A stretch of DNA of 64,000 nucleotides from Haliotis asinina (lineage: Eukaryota > Mollusca > Gastropoda > Lepetellida > Haliotidae): contig NC_090291.1 in NCBI RefSeq assembly GCF_037392515.1, forward strand, positions 40,655,501 through 40,719,500. Reading direction: 5' to 3'. The translations under genes and the position numbers were made by a program. The notes beneath the pieces were generated by a model. The model did not search any database. It was given only the letters and a program-made list of their open reading frames with translations, and was not told the DNA's origin. Below are positions 1 through 11,700 of this stretch, one piece after another; the stretch's first letter is position 1; each line of letters begins with the position of its first letter.

Positions 1-540
1 CCCTACCTTGGACCCACACCTTTTCCAATTGGTTTCACACCATGCCCAGGGGCAACGCCATATCCTGGACCCAGCAGATACCCTATTGGATACACACCCA
101 GTCCTGGAGCCACACCCTACCTTGGACCAACACCCTGGCCAATCGGTTACACGCCTTATCCGGGTGCAACGCCATATCCTGGACCCAGCAGATATCCTAT
201 TGGTTACACACCCAGTCCTGGAGCCACGCCCTACCTTGGACCAACACCCTGGCCAATTGGTTACACGCCTTATCCGGGTGCAACGCCATATCCTGGACCC
301 AGCAGATATCCTATTGGTTACACACCCAGTCCTGGAGCCACACCCTACCTTGGACCAACACCCTGGCCAATTGGTTACACTCCTTACCCGAGTGCAACCC
401 CATACCCTGGTCCCAGCAGATATCCTATTGGATACACACCAAGCCCTGGAGCCACACCCTACCTTGGGGAAACCCCATATCCCATCGGTTACGTCCCTTG
501 GTTGGGTGCAACGCCTTACCCAGGACTGAAAATAGGGTGA
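1..540 (+). CDS. Pro/Tyr/Gly/Thr-rich tandem-repeat protein, 3' end (partial)
   Basis: Frame 1 is open from the first base to TGA at 538-540 and has no Met, so an ATG-based search misses it. It reads as tandem 19-residue half-units that alternate as PYPGPSRYPIGYTPSPGAT and PYLGPTPWPIGYTPYPGAT. The full period is 38 aa (114 bp; compare 171 with 285). The last units are more diverged and the chain ends GLKIG-stop. The other two forward frames are also open over the repeats because the period is a multiple of three, but their products are Gln/His/Leu- or Trp/Ser/Asn-rich with no sense of design. Frame 1 keeps Pro-Gly, Pro-Tyr and Tyr-Thr-Pro steps regularly, as extracellular matrix, shell-matrix or adhesive proteins do. 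This is probably the last exon, or the only repeat exon, of a secreted structural protein. The 5' part is outside the window and the function is not known. Confidence 0.7.
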   Translation, partial: PYLGPTPFPIGFTPCPGATPYPGPSRYPIGYTPSPGATPYLGPTPWPIGYTPYPGATPYPGPSRYPIGYTPSPGATPYLGPTPWPIGYTPYPGATPYPGPSRYPIGYTPSPGATPYLGPTPWPIGYTPYPSATPYPGPSRYPIGYTPSPGATPYLGETPYPIGYVPWLGATPYPGLKIG

Positions 541-570
541 CTTGATGTCTCATACTATGCATCATTGTAA

Positions 571-576
571 AATAAA
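571..576 (+). promoter_or_regulatory. poly(A) signal AATAAA of the repeat-protein gene
   Basis: A perfect AATAAA lies 31 bp after the TGA that closes the repeat frame. This supports 1-540 being the true 3' end of a + strand gene. Confidence 0.55.
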
Positions 577-725
577 ACGTGATGATTAAGAATCAAGTCG
601 TTCCATCGGTCGTGTATCTTCTGTTCCTCCTGTGTAGGTAAGTGATGTCTCGATGCCGATACGTATCTCGATACAGACACCATACATCCATTCGTCACTG
701 AAATGTTGTAACCTGGATCCTATCT

Positions 726-1268
726 CTCTTCCTTCCAGTTAACCTGCATCTATTCCTCTTCCCTCTGGTTAACTGTGACAGTACCCCTCTTCCCTCTAGT
801 TAACTGTGACAGTACCCCTCTTCCCTCTAGTTAACTGTGACAGTACCCCTCTTCCCTCTAGTTAACTGTGACAGTACCCCTCTTCCCTCTGGTTAACTGT
901 GACAGTACCCCTCTTCCCTCTAGTTAACTGTGACAGTACCCCTCTTCCCTCTAGTTAACTGTGACAGTACCCCTCTTCCCTCTAGTTAACATTATTCTAT
1001 TGCTGTCCTCCCTAGTTAACTTGGACCAAATCCATCAATATTTCCTCGAGTTAACCTGGATCCTATTCCTCTTCCCTCTTATTAACCTGATCCTATTGAT
1101 GTTCCCTTTAGTTAACCTGGACCATATTCCTCTTTCCTCGAGTTAACCTTGATCCTATCCCTCTTCCCTCTTGTTAACCTGGACCATATTCCTCTTTCCT
1201 CGAGTTAACCCATCCTTCTTCCTTCTAGTCACACTCAATCCTACACCTCTTGCCCCTAGTTAACCTTG
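726..1268. repeat. 31-bp minisatellite (CT-rich with GTTAAC core)
   Basis: At least seven almost identical 31-bp units run from about 770 to 985 (starts at 781, 812 and so on), each holding GTTAACTGTGACAGTACC and CCTCTTCCCTCT. They grade into looser 30-32 bp units (GTTAACCTGGATCCTATTCC type) up to about 1268. A stray half unit sits near 1350. No coding use is visible. Confidence 0.85.
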
Positions 1269-1506
1269 GCCTTCCTTTCACGAAGAACTAAGGTGATCGC
1301 CACTCACTTGTGCAGTGTTACAGAATGGAGAAAGGAACTCGTGGGCCCAATGTCTCTTCCTTCTAGTTAACATGGAGGCTATTAACCACAGTAGATGTTT
1401 ATACTGAATTTGCAATGCAGACGCTTGAATCACCTGAATCATTCATTCACAGAAGCACTTACACATGTGTATTGCCATGAGCAGTTGGTATGGAAGTCAC
1501 AGACGT

Positions 1507-1581
1507 CATTCGTAACTACTCGCCTCTTTCCGTAACTGAACGCCATCCGGCTTTCCGGAATGACCCGAGTAGTTACGAATG
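1507..1581. repeat. inverted repeat with 16-bp perfect arms
   Basis: CATTCGTAACTACTCG at 1507-1522 is repeated as its reverse complement at 1566-1581, with a 43-bp spacer. The motif GTCACAGACGT flanks both arms as a direct repeat, which suggests a small fold-back element or a local inversion-duplication. Confidence 0.6.
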
Positions 1582-1589
1582 TCACAGAC

Positions 1590-2530
1590 GTGTGACAGAA
1601 TATCTTAAACACACAGCAATTATTAACTCGTCTGAATATTGATAAGGGAGTCACGTACAAACGGTTTACGTCAGCACTGTTTAGCGATGTTCGTTTAACG
1701 CTATCTCTGGATATGGTCTGTTTGACTGGTATTTTAGAAGCTGATTGATGATACGAGGCAGTCCTGCTTGACAACGGTATAAGAACCGAAACGTCGTTTC
1801 ATTAAGTAATCAAGAAGCTGTTTTCCATAATGTATTACGCCTTTCTTACATCGAGATGTGCCAAATTAATGTAGGCCAAACCTGCGATTTATATCGAAGC
1901 AATGATACCCGTGGTCAATGATGCTGATGATCTCAATCACTAAACTAACCAGACCACTTCATGTAGTTGGTCGCCGCTTATGACCAGTGGCGGTGGATTA
2001 GCCTGCTGCCAGTATAGTGGTTAAAGAGTTCAAGACAAGCATGGGTTGCTGTAGTCCTATTCTCACACAGACTTTCACAGGTTAATTGTTGATGTAGAGG
2101 AATCCATTGAGAATACGTTGGTTGGCCACACACAATGGGCCCTCTTTTTGATGAAAGAGGCGGCAACTCTCATTTTGCATTGTTGTAAGGGACGGTCCAA
2201 TGTCGCTTCCTGTTAACGTTGTGTGCTGTGGTATGACCGAGTCGATATTACTGAACATTATCCCATGGATTATATTTCTCGCTTCTACCTTTGATTGTTA
2301 ACATATGTACAAGCGCTTTATGCAAACAGTGTGGCGGATGATACCATTGATTTTTAGCGATCACCACGAGTTTTGGCACAAAAAAATAGTTACAAGGTTT
2401 CACGCCAAATGTCAGCCCAGTTATGTTAAATGGGTAGCTCATCCGGGACTCGGCAATTTGTTTTTCATTTAATGTTATATCTTTTTCGTGAAGATCGGGG
2501 TAGTATTGATCCTCGGCAACCAGTGTTTGC
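1590..2530. other. no gene recognised
   Basis: Only short frames occur here and none has a recognisable domain or convincing splice context. I see no repeat of note. Confidence 0.4.
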
Positions 2531-2532
2531 AA

Positions 2533-2725
2533 GAGTGAGTGAGTCAGGTTAGTTTTACGCCGCACTCAGCAATATTCCAACTAACGTTTATATGGCGGTG
2601 GTCCGTATATAATCGAGTCTGGACCAGACAATCCAATGATCAGCAGCAAAGCATCGATTTCGATCTGCGCAACTGGGAACGTGTCAATCAGGTCAGCGAG
2701 GTTCGATTCCTCACATCGGTATAAT
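2533..2725 (-). mobile_element. SINE-A copy, joined to a SINE-B box B segment
   Basis: SINE-A read from the tail: (GAGT)n, then GTTAGTTTTACGCCGCACTC, AATATTCC, the AATCGAGTCTGGACCAGAC block and GTCAGCGAG. In head-first orientation the family starts ACCCGTGAAG, is about 215-235 bp long and ends in (CACT)n. Here the head is replaced after 2700 by GGTTCGATTCC in the opposite orientation, which looks like the pol III box B region of SINE-B. The copy is a mosaic. Confidence 0.7.
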
Positions 2726-3330
2726 CCGTGCAGCCAATTTCTAGTGTTATGCTAATTGTGACGTAAAAACAACGAAGTAAACAAATATTTCAAACGAATC
2801 AAACTAATATATCATTTGAATAATAACAGACCCCTGTAAAATATCTGAAAAATTGCTGGCGTTAGACAATAAACAAATCTTTCCATACATATTAAGTCAT
2901 AATGGAATTGCCCGTGTAGACCGAGTTTCCAGTTGCATGTATGCATAATGGAGAATGTGTGTAATTATGAAAATGGAGCATGTGTCTTGCGTGTTACGAG
3001 TATATTGAACGCTATGATTCGGCTGGTTGGTCATGCCAGGACAACTTCCGGTTTTTGAAACGCGGCAATTCGCTGTACAGATTTGCGTTCCTTCAGCAAT
3101 ATCTTACGTTGCGACTTGTGATAACATACGAGTTGTAGTAACAAAGAAGACCGTAACGACTTTGTTTTTTTTATGAACTTTTGAAGTCGAACACAGCTCG
3201 TATTTCGCGATATGTTATCTTTTCTGAATCGCCGGTATTTTTTCAGTCCTGTCCTGTTTTTTCTGTCTACATAAACAAAATGGACGTGATTCGGAGGTGC
3301 ACGCAGAAATAAGCTTGCCACTTGTAGTAG

Positions 3331-3460
3331 TGAGTGGGTTTAGTTTTGCGCTACTCTTTGCAATATTCCAGCAATATCTCGGTGGGGAACACCAGAAATT
3401 TCTTCACACATTGTGACCACGCGGGGAATTGAACCCAGGGTGACGAGCCCCACCGCCCCA
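3331..3460 (-). mobile_element. SINE-B copy (tRNA-related)
   Basis: SINE-B read tail-first: GAGTGGGTTTAGTTTTGCGC, CAATATTCCAGCAATAT, GGGGAACACCAGAAAT, TTCACACATTGT, GGGGAATTGAACCC (box B complement) and CCCCACCGCCCC head. Head-first, intact copies carry an A-box-like TAGCCTAGTGGTTAAAG and box B GGTTCGATTCC. They end in the same (CACT)n tail as SINE-A. Confidence 0.7.
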
Positions 3461-3482
3461 CGACTTGTAGTAAGATAGGACC

Positions 3483-3645
3483 ACAGGGGCATGTATTGCT
3501 GAAAATTATACGTCCTGGGCCAAACAAGAGTACGCAGATATCCATATACATATAAAGAAGGAAAGGGACGTAACGCGAACAAGGTTGTCAAACACCCCAC
3601 TCTCGATTATGGGCGAATTCTGTGTGGGAAACAACAGGACTGAAC
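3483..3645. repeat. dispersed repeat shared with 37405-37565
   Basis: The blocks CCACAGGGGC, GCTGAAAAT, GATATCCATATACATA, GGAAAGGGA(C/T)GTAACG, TTGTCAAACACCC and ACTCTCGATTATGGGCGA occur in the same order and spacing at 37405-37565. An unclassified interspersed element; ends not defined. Confidence 0.6.
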
Positions 3646-4082
3646 CCAGTCAGGAAACGAGACAGTTGTGTAATCAATGTTTTGACTTACCAAACGCAGT
3701 TCTTAAGCTTTATTCCAAAAGAAATACTTAATACCTAGATACTTTTTTTTATAATACCAAAATGTTTTGATGGTGACATTGTGTCTGTGTTACCAAAACA
3801 CCACAGCAATCTCACCCAGATGGAACTAATAAACCGGCTGGGTGCTTTCTTTTCTTGATACAAACTTTGTCCAATTTTTATCATCCAGAACATCACCTGC
3901 AACATCGATCCTTGAGACCATATTGATTAATCTTTACAAAGTCGTTGCTTCTGTTTGCAGATGTTTTAGTCGACATACTTCTTCATAAATAATTACTCTA
4001 ATTACATAATTTAACATAGTCGCGTTTCGTACTTCAGGTGCGTCGATTAATTGTTTGACAAGAATGGTGTGGATTTTTAACC

Positions 4083-4243
4083 CCAGGTGTAGCGTAATTG
4101 TTAAAGCGGTCGCTCGTCACGCCGAAGACCCGGGTTTGATTCCACACATAGACATAATATGTGAACCCCGTTTCTAGTCCTCCGCCATGATATTGCGGGA
4201 ATATTGCTAAAACGGCGTAAAAATATACACAGTCACTCACTCT
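4083..4243 (+). mobile_element. SINE-B copy (nearly full)
   Basis: Head-first copy: GTAGCGTAATTGTTAAAGCG (A box), CGCTCGTCACGCCGAAGACCC, GGGTTTGATTCC (box B), CCATGATATTGCGGGAATATTGC, and the tail ...GTCACTCACTC. Confidence 0.8.
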
Positions 4244-4762
4244 TAACCGGAAGAAGGTAAATAAATAATTTCAGTATCGCAATGCACATCGCATTTAACC
4301 ATAACGGTCTAGAGACACATGTCTAGGTTTTGAAATAATATAGGAAGTCAACTGTAGTGTACACGTATTTTCAAACGCATTCACAGTATGGCGAGTTGTA
4401 ATACTGTCTTGTTCAATAACAGTAACGATTCAGGATGTTTTTGCTTGCTTTCAGCACGTTGTTACTAAATAATTGATAGATGTTCTTAAACAGCTCTCTG
4501 ATATAAACAGAGGCGAAGTAGTTGGAAGCGATGTTGTTCTGAGGTTGCTAACAGGAGGATATTCCCAAGAGAAAAATTAAAGCGTAATATGAAATATTCA
4601 GGGACGGTGGTCTAACTGAAGGACGGTACATACTGAAATAATAATTGATTTGTCATTCTACTAGGTCAACTCAGTGGGGGTTCGATGTGAAGCAAGTCAG
4701 CGAGCCTGACGACCCGACCCGTGTTACGATAACCATGTTACGATAACCATAGGTTCCTGGAT

Positions 4763-4905
4763 CCCGATTCACAAAACTGTCGTCAGCCTAAGATCTCGTA
4801 ACTTTTCTCGTGGCATTCGTACCTCCTATACTGTAACATAGGAAGTGGGAATGCTGCGAGAAAAGTTACGAGATCTTAAGCTTACGAGAGTTTTGTGAAA
4901 CGGGG
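4763..4905. mobile_element. palindromic MITE-like element
   Basis: Arms 4763-4822 and 4846-4905 are inverted repeats: CACAAAACT..., AGATCTCGTAACTTTTCTCG, GGCATTC, against the complement ending GTTTTGTGAAACGGG. Almost the whole element folds on itself. The right arm is found again alone at 58690-58755, so this is a dispersed family. No coding capacity. Confidence 0.65.
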
Positions 4906-5051
4906 CCCTGATGATCAATTTTAACCCGGATCTTCACGGGTAGAGAGGGTCAGGAAAGAGTACGTCAGCATAGTGAGGTCACATCCAACACATGACAAGT
5001 GCAAGGGAGGGGATGTTATGTACTATCGATGACCATCCCATTCTTCTTCTT

Positions 5052-5287
5052 CGTCGTGACGGTTCCGGGGTAGGATAGGTCTTCAGCAGCCCATGCTTGC
5101 CATAAAAGGTGACTTGGCTTGTCGTAAGACTCGCTGACTTGGTTGACACGTCATCGGTTCCCGATTGTGCAGATCGATGCTCATGTTATTGATCAGCGGA
5201 TTGTCTGGTCCAGATTTGATTATTTACAGACCACCGCCATATTGTTCAGCGCTGCGCAAAACTAATTTCACTCACACACTCACTCAC
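5052..5287 (+). mobile_element. SINE-A copy (full length)
   Basis: Head-first copy with every block in order: CGTGACGGTTCCGGGGTAG, CTTCAGCAGCCCATGCTTG, TCGCTGACTTGGTTGACACG, CATCGGTTCCCGATTG, GCAGATCGATGCTCATG, GATTGTCTGGTCCAGA, ACCACCGCCATATTG and the tail CACTCACACACTCACTCA. Confidence 0.8.
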
Positions 5288-5457
5288 GTCTGCGTCATAA
5301 AACACGTGGAGCCCCTAATGTGCATGTACAGATGAACATGTCACCAGACATTCCGTGTTGTCTGAAAATCGATGTAGTCGGCCAAGACAGCAAGCGATGT
5401 TCATTATAAGTACCTGTAGAGTGCTGGATAGCTGCAACTCGCTTTCATTCCAGGAGG

Positions 5458-5763
5458 ATGTCTAATTATGGTGATATTGCTTTCCTGATTTGGGGGATTG
5501 TGAAGCTTGTCCACTGTGACAGTTGTTTTGACGTGGCTACTGTAATACAGCGTGACAAGTACATGGAACACCAGGCGTTTAGGAAGTTCTGGAGTCCGTC
5601 TTTGTATACTTGTGCCTCAGAATGTCTCATGTCCTCAGGATGTCTATCCTTTGGATTTGACGAGAAAACGCGCACCTGCCTTCTCAACGATAAGGACAAT
5701 GCCAATGGAAACGTTGTTGAGAGAACGGGATTCCTCTTTAGTGACATTCTTCACTGGCCAAAG
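5458..5763 (+). CDS. paralog 1 coding exon 1: signal peptide + PAN/apple
   Basis: 102 codons from MSNYGDIAFLIWGIVKLVHC to ...ILHWPK, then donor AAG^GTTTGT. The ATG was chosen because it begins a hydrophobic leader ending VHC-DSC and matches the start in paralog 2. Five cysteines and the SFGFDEKTRTCLLND stretch are typical of PAN_1. About 80% identical to the paralog 2 exon. Confidence 0.85.
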
Positions 5764-8700
5764 GTTTGTGTCCGTTTGATAAATTAAATTTAAAAACAGA
5801 AAAACTTGAATGTATTATTTTAAGAAGGAAAAATAATTTCAAACTTGATTGTTTCATTACGCTATGGTTTTCACTGATGATATTGCTTCAGGTTTTCTCT
5901 TGGCATAAATCACTTGATTTGTTAGTAATAAATGTAAACCTTTTTAGAACTACAATACCTTTTCTGTAGAGCGATCGACGTAAATAATTTGTGTTTTCGG
6001 AGTTTTCTCACAAGAGGAAACGTTGACTTGTTAAGCGAATGAATAAGTATGGTTTTACACCGCTTATCACGGCGGGGGACACCAGAAATAGGATTGCACA
6101 CATTGTACCCATGTGGGGAATCGAACCTGGGTCTTCAGCGAACGCTGTAACCAATAGGCTACTCAACTGCCCCGACGTATTAAGGAGTATACAAGTACAA
6201 AACTTTACTTCGTAAAGTAGAACTGTACAAGACAATGTAGTCTGTATGTGGAGAAGTACAGGGCGTCTCATGTCCCCGAGAAGGTCAGCTGCTTGTAGAG
6301 TATGCAAGGAGACAACAGTCGATTCATCTAGTAGAGCTAGCAGAGGTATTGTTTGAGACAGAGTCTATTGTTTGGCAGATATGTAAGTGGGCGATATAGT
6401 TGACTAACTGATGGATTAAGCACTTCAAGCAACTGAGCATAAGAAATGTTTCAAGCAATACTTAACTGTTTCCTTGACTACAGTACGCAAATCAATGAAA
6501 TCTGGATATTTCATTATGGAACTATAAGTGCATATCCCCACTCAACTCCGATATTATACCCATGAAACGTTTGGCCATGGCTCAAACTCCTGCCGCACTG
6601 ATCATCGATGTTACTGTTGTAGTTAGGACCAGCAGGATCCTGATTGCATTGAAGATAATAAATGTGTAAACTGAAGTGGCGACCATGTTTCTTGCTCAAA
6701 AGTTTGCTTGACAGGCGGGTCCAATCATGAGAATTCTGAGGTTAAAATATAAAATAATGTATCTTTCTTTGATTTCCCCAATATCGACGTTTCACATCAG
6801 ATTCAATCAAAGTCATCTGAAACAGTTAATTATTCAACTGGTATCTCGAGAAAAACGAAATCAGTGTCTGATTCCCGCCAAACTGACATGGAAAGAATCT
6901 AAACAACCTCTTACTGTACAAACTGCTCCTGACAGCCAGTCTACTATAACACATGCTTCCCATACTATATCAGTCGCAAGGAACGATTGCTTAGTCGAAT
7001 GTTTATCAATGTCGACCACAATGTTGCAATATCAAAAATACAACGAAAGCGCCTTGACCAAAGACAATCAAAAACAATTTAACAATATTAGAATCCGGCA
7101 TTCCACACCGAGTGGTTGCTCGCAGATTCAATGTCAATCGAAATTCAACAAGGAACTTGTGGCAACGACACCAACAGACAAATCACGCCAGAAACCGTCC
7201 TCGTACTGGTCGACATCCTTGTAACGACCCGACGTCAAGACAACTGAATTCGACAGACCTCTGGAACTGCTTCTAATCAGCAACAGCCACAGCAGCAACC
7301 GTCCGGGATTTCAACACAAACTGTTCGTCAACGTTTACGGCGATTTGAGATCATCGCAGGACGCCCATCAAGATGGCGGATTTTGACGTTACAACATTGT
7401 CAACAACGTCTACAGTGGGCAAGACAGCATGTGAGGTGGAATCATGCCCTCTCACGAATAAGTTCAGGTTTGCAATTGAATTCTTTAATCTCAAAAACCA
7501 CCTTGGTGGTACAAGAGCATATACTCTAAACATACATACAAATACAAAATCAGCTGAGATCCAAGATGGCAGGAAAACAACATGTTAACATCTTCTTCTG
7601 ATAAGGGATGATATTTTTACAATATACTAGTATTTTGATAGGTTCACTATATCTTTTAACAAATAATATTTTTTATTTCATTAGGAAAAATGATTAGATG
7701 GGTGGGTAGATATTGCTTCCTCAAAGTATCTAATGCTTAACAATAGTAAGGAAATATAAATTAATGATACTTGTCCGCAATGTTTTTAGAAGTGCATAGC
7801 TGGCAAGTTCTCTCGTCCCTTAGAATAATATACCAGCGCCCCGCCTCAATAGGTAAATTATGGTTACATGTTCTAAATCGCTTCACAGAGCTGATGACCG
7901 TGTGCGAGATCACCGTCGACGTGGCGAACGTCATGCTGACAATTGTGTCAAGGAAACTGATCGGTTTGGAGGCGGTAGGGAGATTCTGGTGCAGAACTGC
8001 GGCTACACACAAGACAGGCGTTCCCATCATCGCTGGTAATCTGACAGGGGAGCGATATCATGAAGGGGTTCTATAGCCAATCGTTTTACCGTCCATACGG
8101 CAACCTGGACCTGGGGCGGCGCTACAGCAGGACAACGACAGACCGAACACTACCCAATTTGTTCAACGTTTCCTGGCTCAGAACAATGTTGATATGCTTC
8201 TCTGGCCAGCTAAGTCACCGTAGATGTCGCCTATTGAGCACGTTTGGAATGAAATGAAAGGACGCTTGCGACACTCATCAAATCCTCCTGTAACGCTGCA
8301 GTAACGGCAACAACATCTTCGTGAGATCTGGGACTACATCCCACAACGATGTCATACACAACTGATTCGTTCCATGCCACGGAGGCGTGTTGCTGCAACA
8401 TCTCTGCTGGTGGCCATACTGGAACTTTTCATTTTACCCCAAGCTTTCAGATCGGTGTTTCTACTCTTTGACATTGTCACTGATCCAAAATGATGGTTGT
8501 CATCAAGCGGTCAAATATCTGTTCTATGACATAAAAGTGTTTGTATCAACTTCGTTCTGTTATTTGTTTTTTCTACACCGTTTTAACAGCGTCACAAGAG
8601 CTTTTGTTGTTGAGTATAATTTCAGTTAAGTTGGAAGTTATTTCCACGACACTGGGGTTGCAACTATTCTGCACTCAATATGTCGCTCACAGATCGAAAT

Positions 8701-11700
8701 AATTATTTGATGACCATTGTGGCAGTAACGACGTTCACTTGTACTTGTACTAACAGACAGAAATCTGACCTTTCTGTTAATGTTATAATGGACTGAATAT
8801 TAATACAGACGAACTGAGGAATAATGCTGATGCATAGAATTATTATTCAAAAAGTCCTCATGTTTTCAGAAATGAGCGGGCCAAATTGATAATGCCCCCA
8901 AATTGGAAGACTACGGGCCGTTATCATGCCCGGTGCTAGGTAACGTCATAAGCGAATTATCAATTATAAAGGATTAATTTTTACGGGAGATTCGTTCGAT
9001 GAAGAGCGAGCTCTCGCGGGACATACGTGACGTCAAAGCAGACACCAGGAAGCTGAACGCATCGGTGAGTGAAATTCAGGATGACATAGAAAGCATAAAA
9101 TCTCAACAGAACAGCTTACGTGCTGAGATGGATGCGATGAATGACCGTTTATCGTCAGTAGAATATAATGACAATCTTTGTGAGAAACTTCAACTTCAAC
9201 TTCAGATATTTGTGACATTCAAAATAATCTACAACGAATCGAACAGCATAATCGTCGTAATAACGCTCTCATCCATGGTCTGAGCGAACTACCAGATGAA
9301 CTTAATTGCGATATTAAAGAACTTGTGTATGAATTCTAAATAAACATTCCACGGATTACAGTTTTAACCAGGACAGCATCTTAGAAGCCTATAGAATAGG
9401 GAGTTTTTCGAAACGCCCTAGACCACTCCTGGTGAAGTTTAAAGTTACAAGTGAAAAAATAATTCCTCTGTCAAAGAAAAATCTCCGATCTCAAGCAGCA
9501 GAATAAACATGGTTATTATAAGAATGGCAAGTTGATCGTGGTCGACCGTCGCCCGGCTGGGGGTACACAGGATGAAAGGAACAACGAGTCTACACATGAG
9601 GAGGACACGCCTTCCAGGGGGGATTCACCCCTACGCATCACCTGACAGCAACTCCACGCGCGCATAGGGGTGGGGCCGACCCATGACACTACGCCCGGAT
9701 GTAAACACTGTGATAAACTGTCTTTTTTGGAATATAGCAGGATTTCAGAATAAAAGTGGTGATAATAATTTCTTAGTATTTTTCAAACATTATAATATCA
9801 TTGGTCTCTCTGAAACCTGGACTGTAGGAGTTGATTACTCATCAATATTTCATGATTATAAGTGTTATTGTGTTGACGCTGTGAAAACTTCTACTACAGG
9901 CAGACCTTCTGGTGGTGTTGTGCTTCTAATAAGATCCAATTTAATCAAATATGTGAAATTTGATAAAATCATTGATAATGCTGCTTTTTTACTACTAGAT
10001 AAGTCCATGTTTGGCTTTGATAAAGATGTCCTTTCGTCAACTGTGTATCCGGTTCATCATGGTATGACCATAAACCATTCTCTTGCGGATTGTTATTTTA
10101 TTTTGAAACCTTGCTCGCCCTATGGTGTGATTTAGAAGACCCAAATGTTATCATAGGTGGTGACTTTAATGCAAGAACTGGCGAAGAACCCGACAGTGTT
10201 GAAGATAGTATCGCTGAAATCATTGGAGATGAACACTTTAGTATAGAGTCTGATATAATAAATACAACACGTAAATCATGTGACAAAATTGTTAATGAAT
10301 CAGGCAAGAAACTTCTAAGATGGTGTGCTACTTTAAACCTGTTCATTATGAATGGCCGTTGTGGACAGGATGCCCATGGCGATTTTACAGTTACAAGTCA
10401 TTCTGGAAGGAGTGTCATTGACTATGTTATTGCCTCACCGCTTGTACTCAGAAACTGTAAACAATTCTGCATTCCCTCTTCAGAGTGTGACCACTTACCG
10501 TTATCTTGTCAATTTCAACCACGTGATATCCATGTAGAAAACATGCATGATGAAGAAGCAGGCACAGCACGTGCTAATCAATATCGTTACGTCTGGGATG
10601 ATAGCAAAGCTGAACTCTTTCGTGAAAATTTATTGTCAGAAAAAATTGTAAAAAAGATGACTGATTGTTTAGATCTCATGTTTGATAATGTTTTTGATGC
10701 TGTTGAACTATTTCCTACAGCGATTTGTGTAGCTGGTATATGTATGGAACGTAAAGTTTCTTCTGGTTTTACCACTTCTAAACCATGGTACGATTCTGAA
10801 TGTAGCTATTATCGCACAGAGAGGGAAAGGCTTTTACGTGTCTTCAGAAGATGTAGAGATGATGAGTCCCTTAGAGATTATTTAAATATGAAAAATAAGT
10901 TTACGTCTGTGACGAGAAATGAGCAACGCTCCTACCACGATAAAGTCGTACAGGCTCTGAATGATAGCCTCAATAATAGCAAGGAATTTTGCAATGTTTT
11001 GAAAAAGGTTTTCTAATCCGATCCGTATTAGCCACTCCGGGAATGGTATGATTATTTTTCTGGTATTTTCATGGCCTCCAATTCTAATAATATAAATGAA
11101 TTTTTTTATGCATCTGAGATTTGTGACGATAATGCTACATATATTCTGGATTCCCCTATTTCAGTTGATGAAGTGTTAAAAGCAATTGATGCCCTTAAAA
11201 ATTCTAAATCGGCTGGTGATGATAAAGTAATTGCAGAGTTCTTCAAGCACTCGCGTGATATGGTGGCCCCTATAATAACTACTCTCTTTAAGATTCTGTT
11301 TGATAAGGGTATTTTTCCTGAAAACTGGTCTGTCGGTATAATTGTTCCCATACATAAGAAGGGTGATGTAAATGATGTCTCCAATTATAGAGATATCACT
11401 GTTCTCAGTGTTTTTAGTAAGTTATACATTTCAATCATTAAGGAAAGGCTGCAATTTTGGTCTGATGCTTTTGGTAACATTTCTGAGTCGCAAGCTGGAT
11501 TTAGAACTGGGTACTCCACTATTGACAATGTTTTCATTTTATATAATATTGCAGAAAGAATTCTTTCCAAAAAACAAAAATTGTATGCTATTTTCATAGA
11601 TTTTTCCAAGGCTTTTGATTTGATTAATAGGTCAAAGTTATGGTTGATTTTGAATAAAAAGGGTCTGTCTCCTAAAATGGCGAGGTCAATTAAGTCCATT

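Noticed and set aside
8-545. Open frames of 173 and 167 codons in frames 2 and 3
   Set aside because: They are shadows of the 114-bp repeat. Frame 1 gives the regular Pro/Tyr/Gly repeat and is followed by a poly(A) signal.
4083-4150. tRNA gene from A and B boxes
   Set aside because: The boxes belong to SINE-B. The same head recurs at 15287, 45692 and 52322 with SINE sequence following, and no cloverleaf forms.
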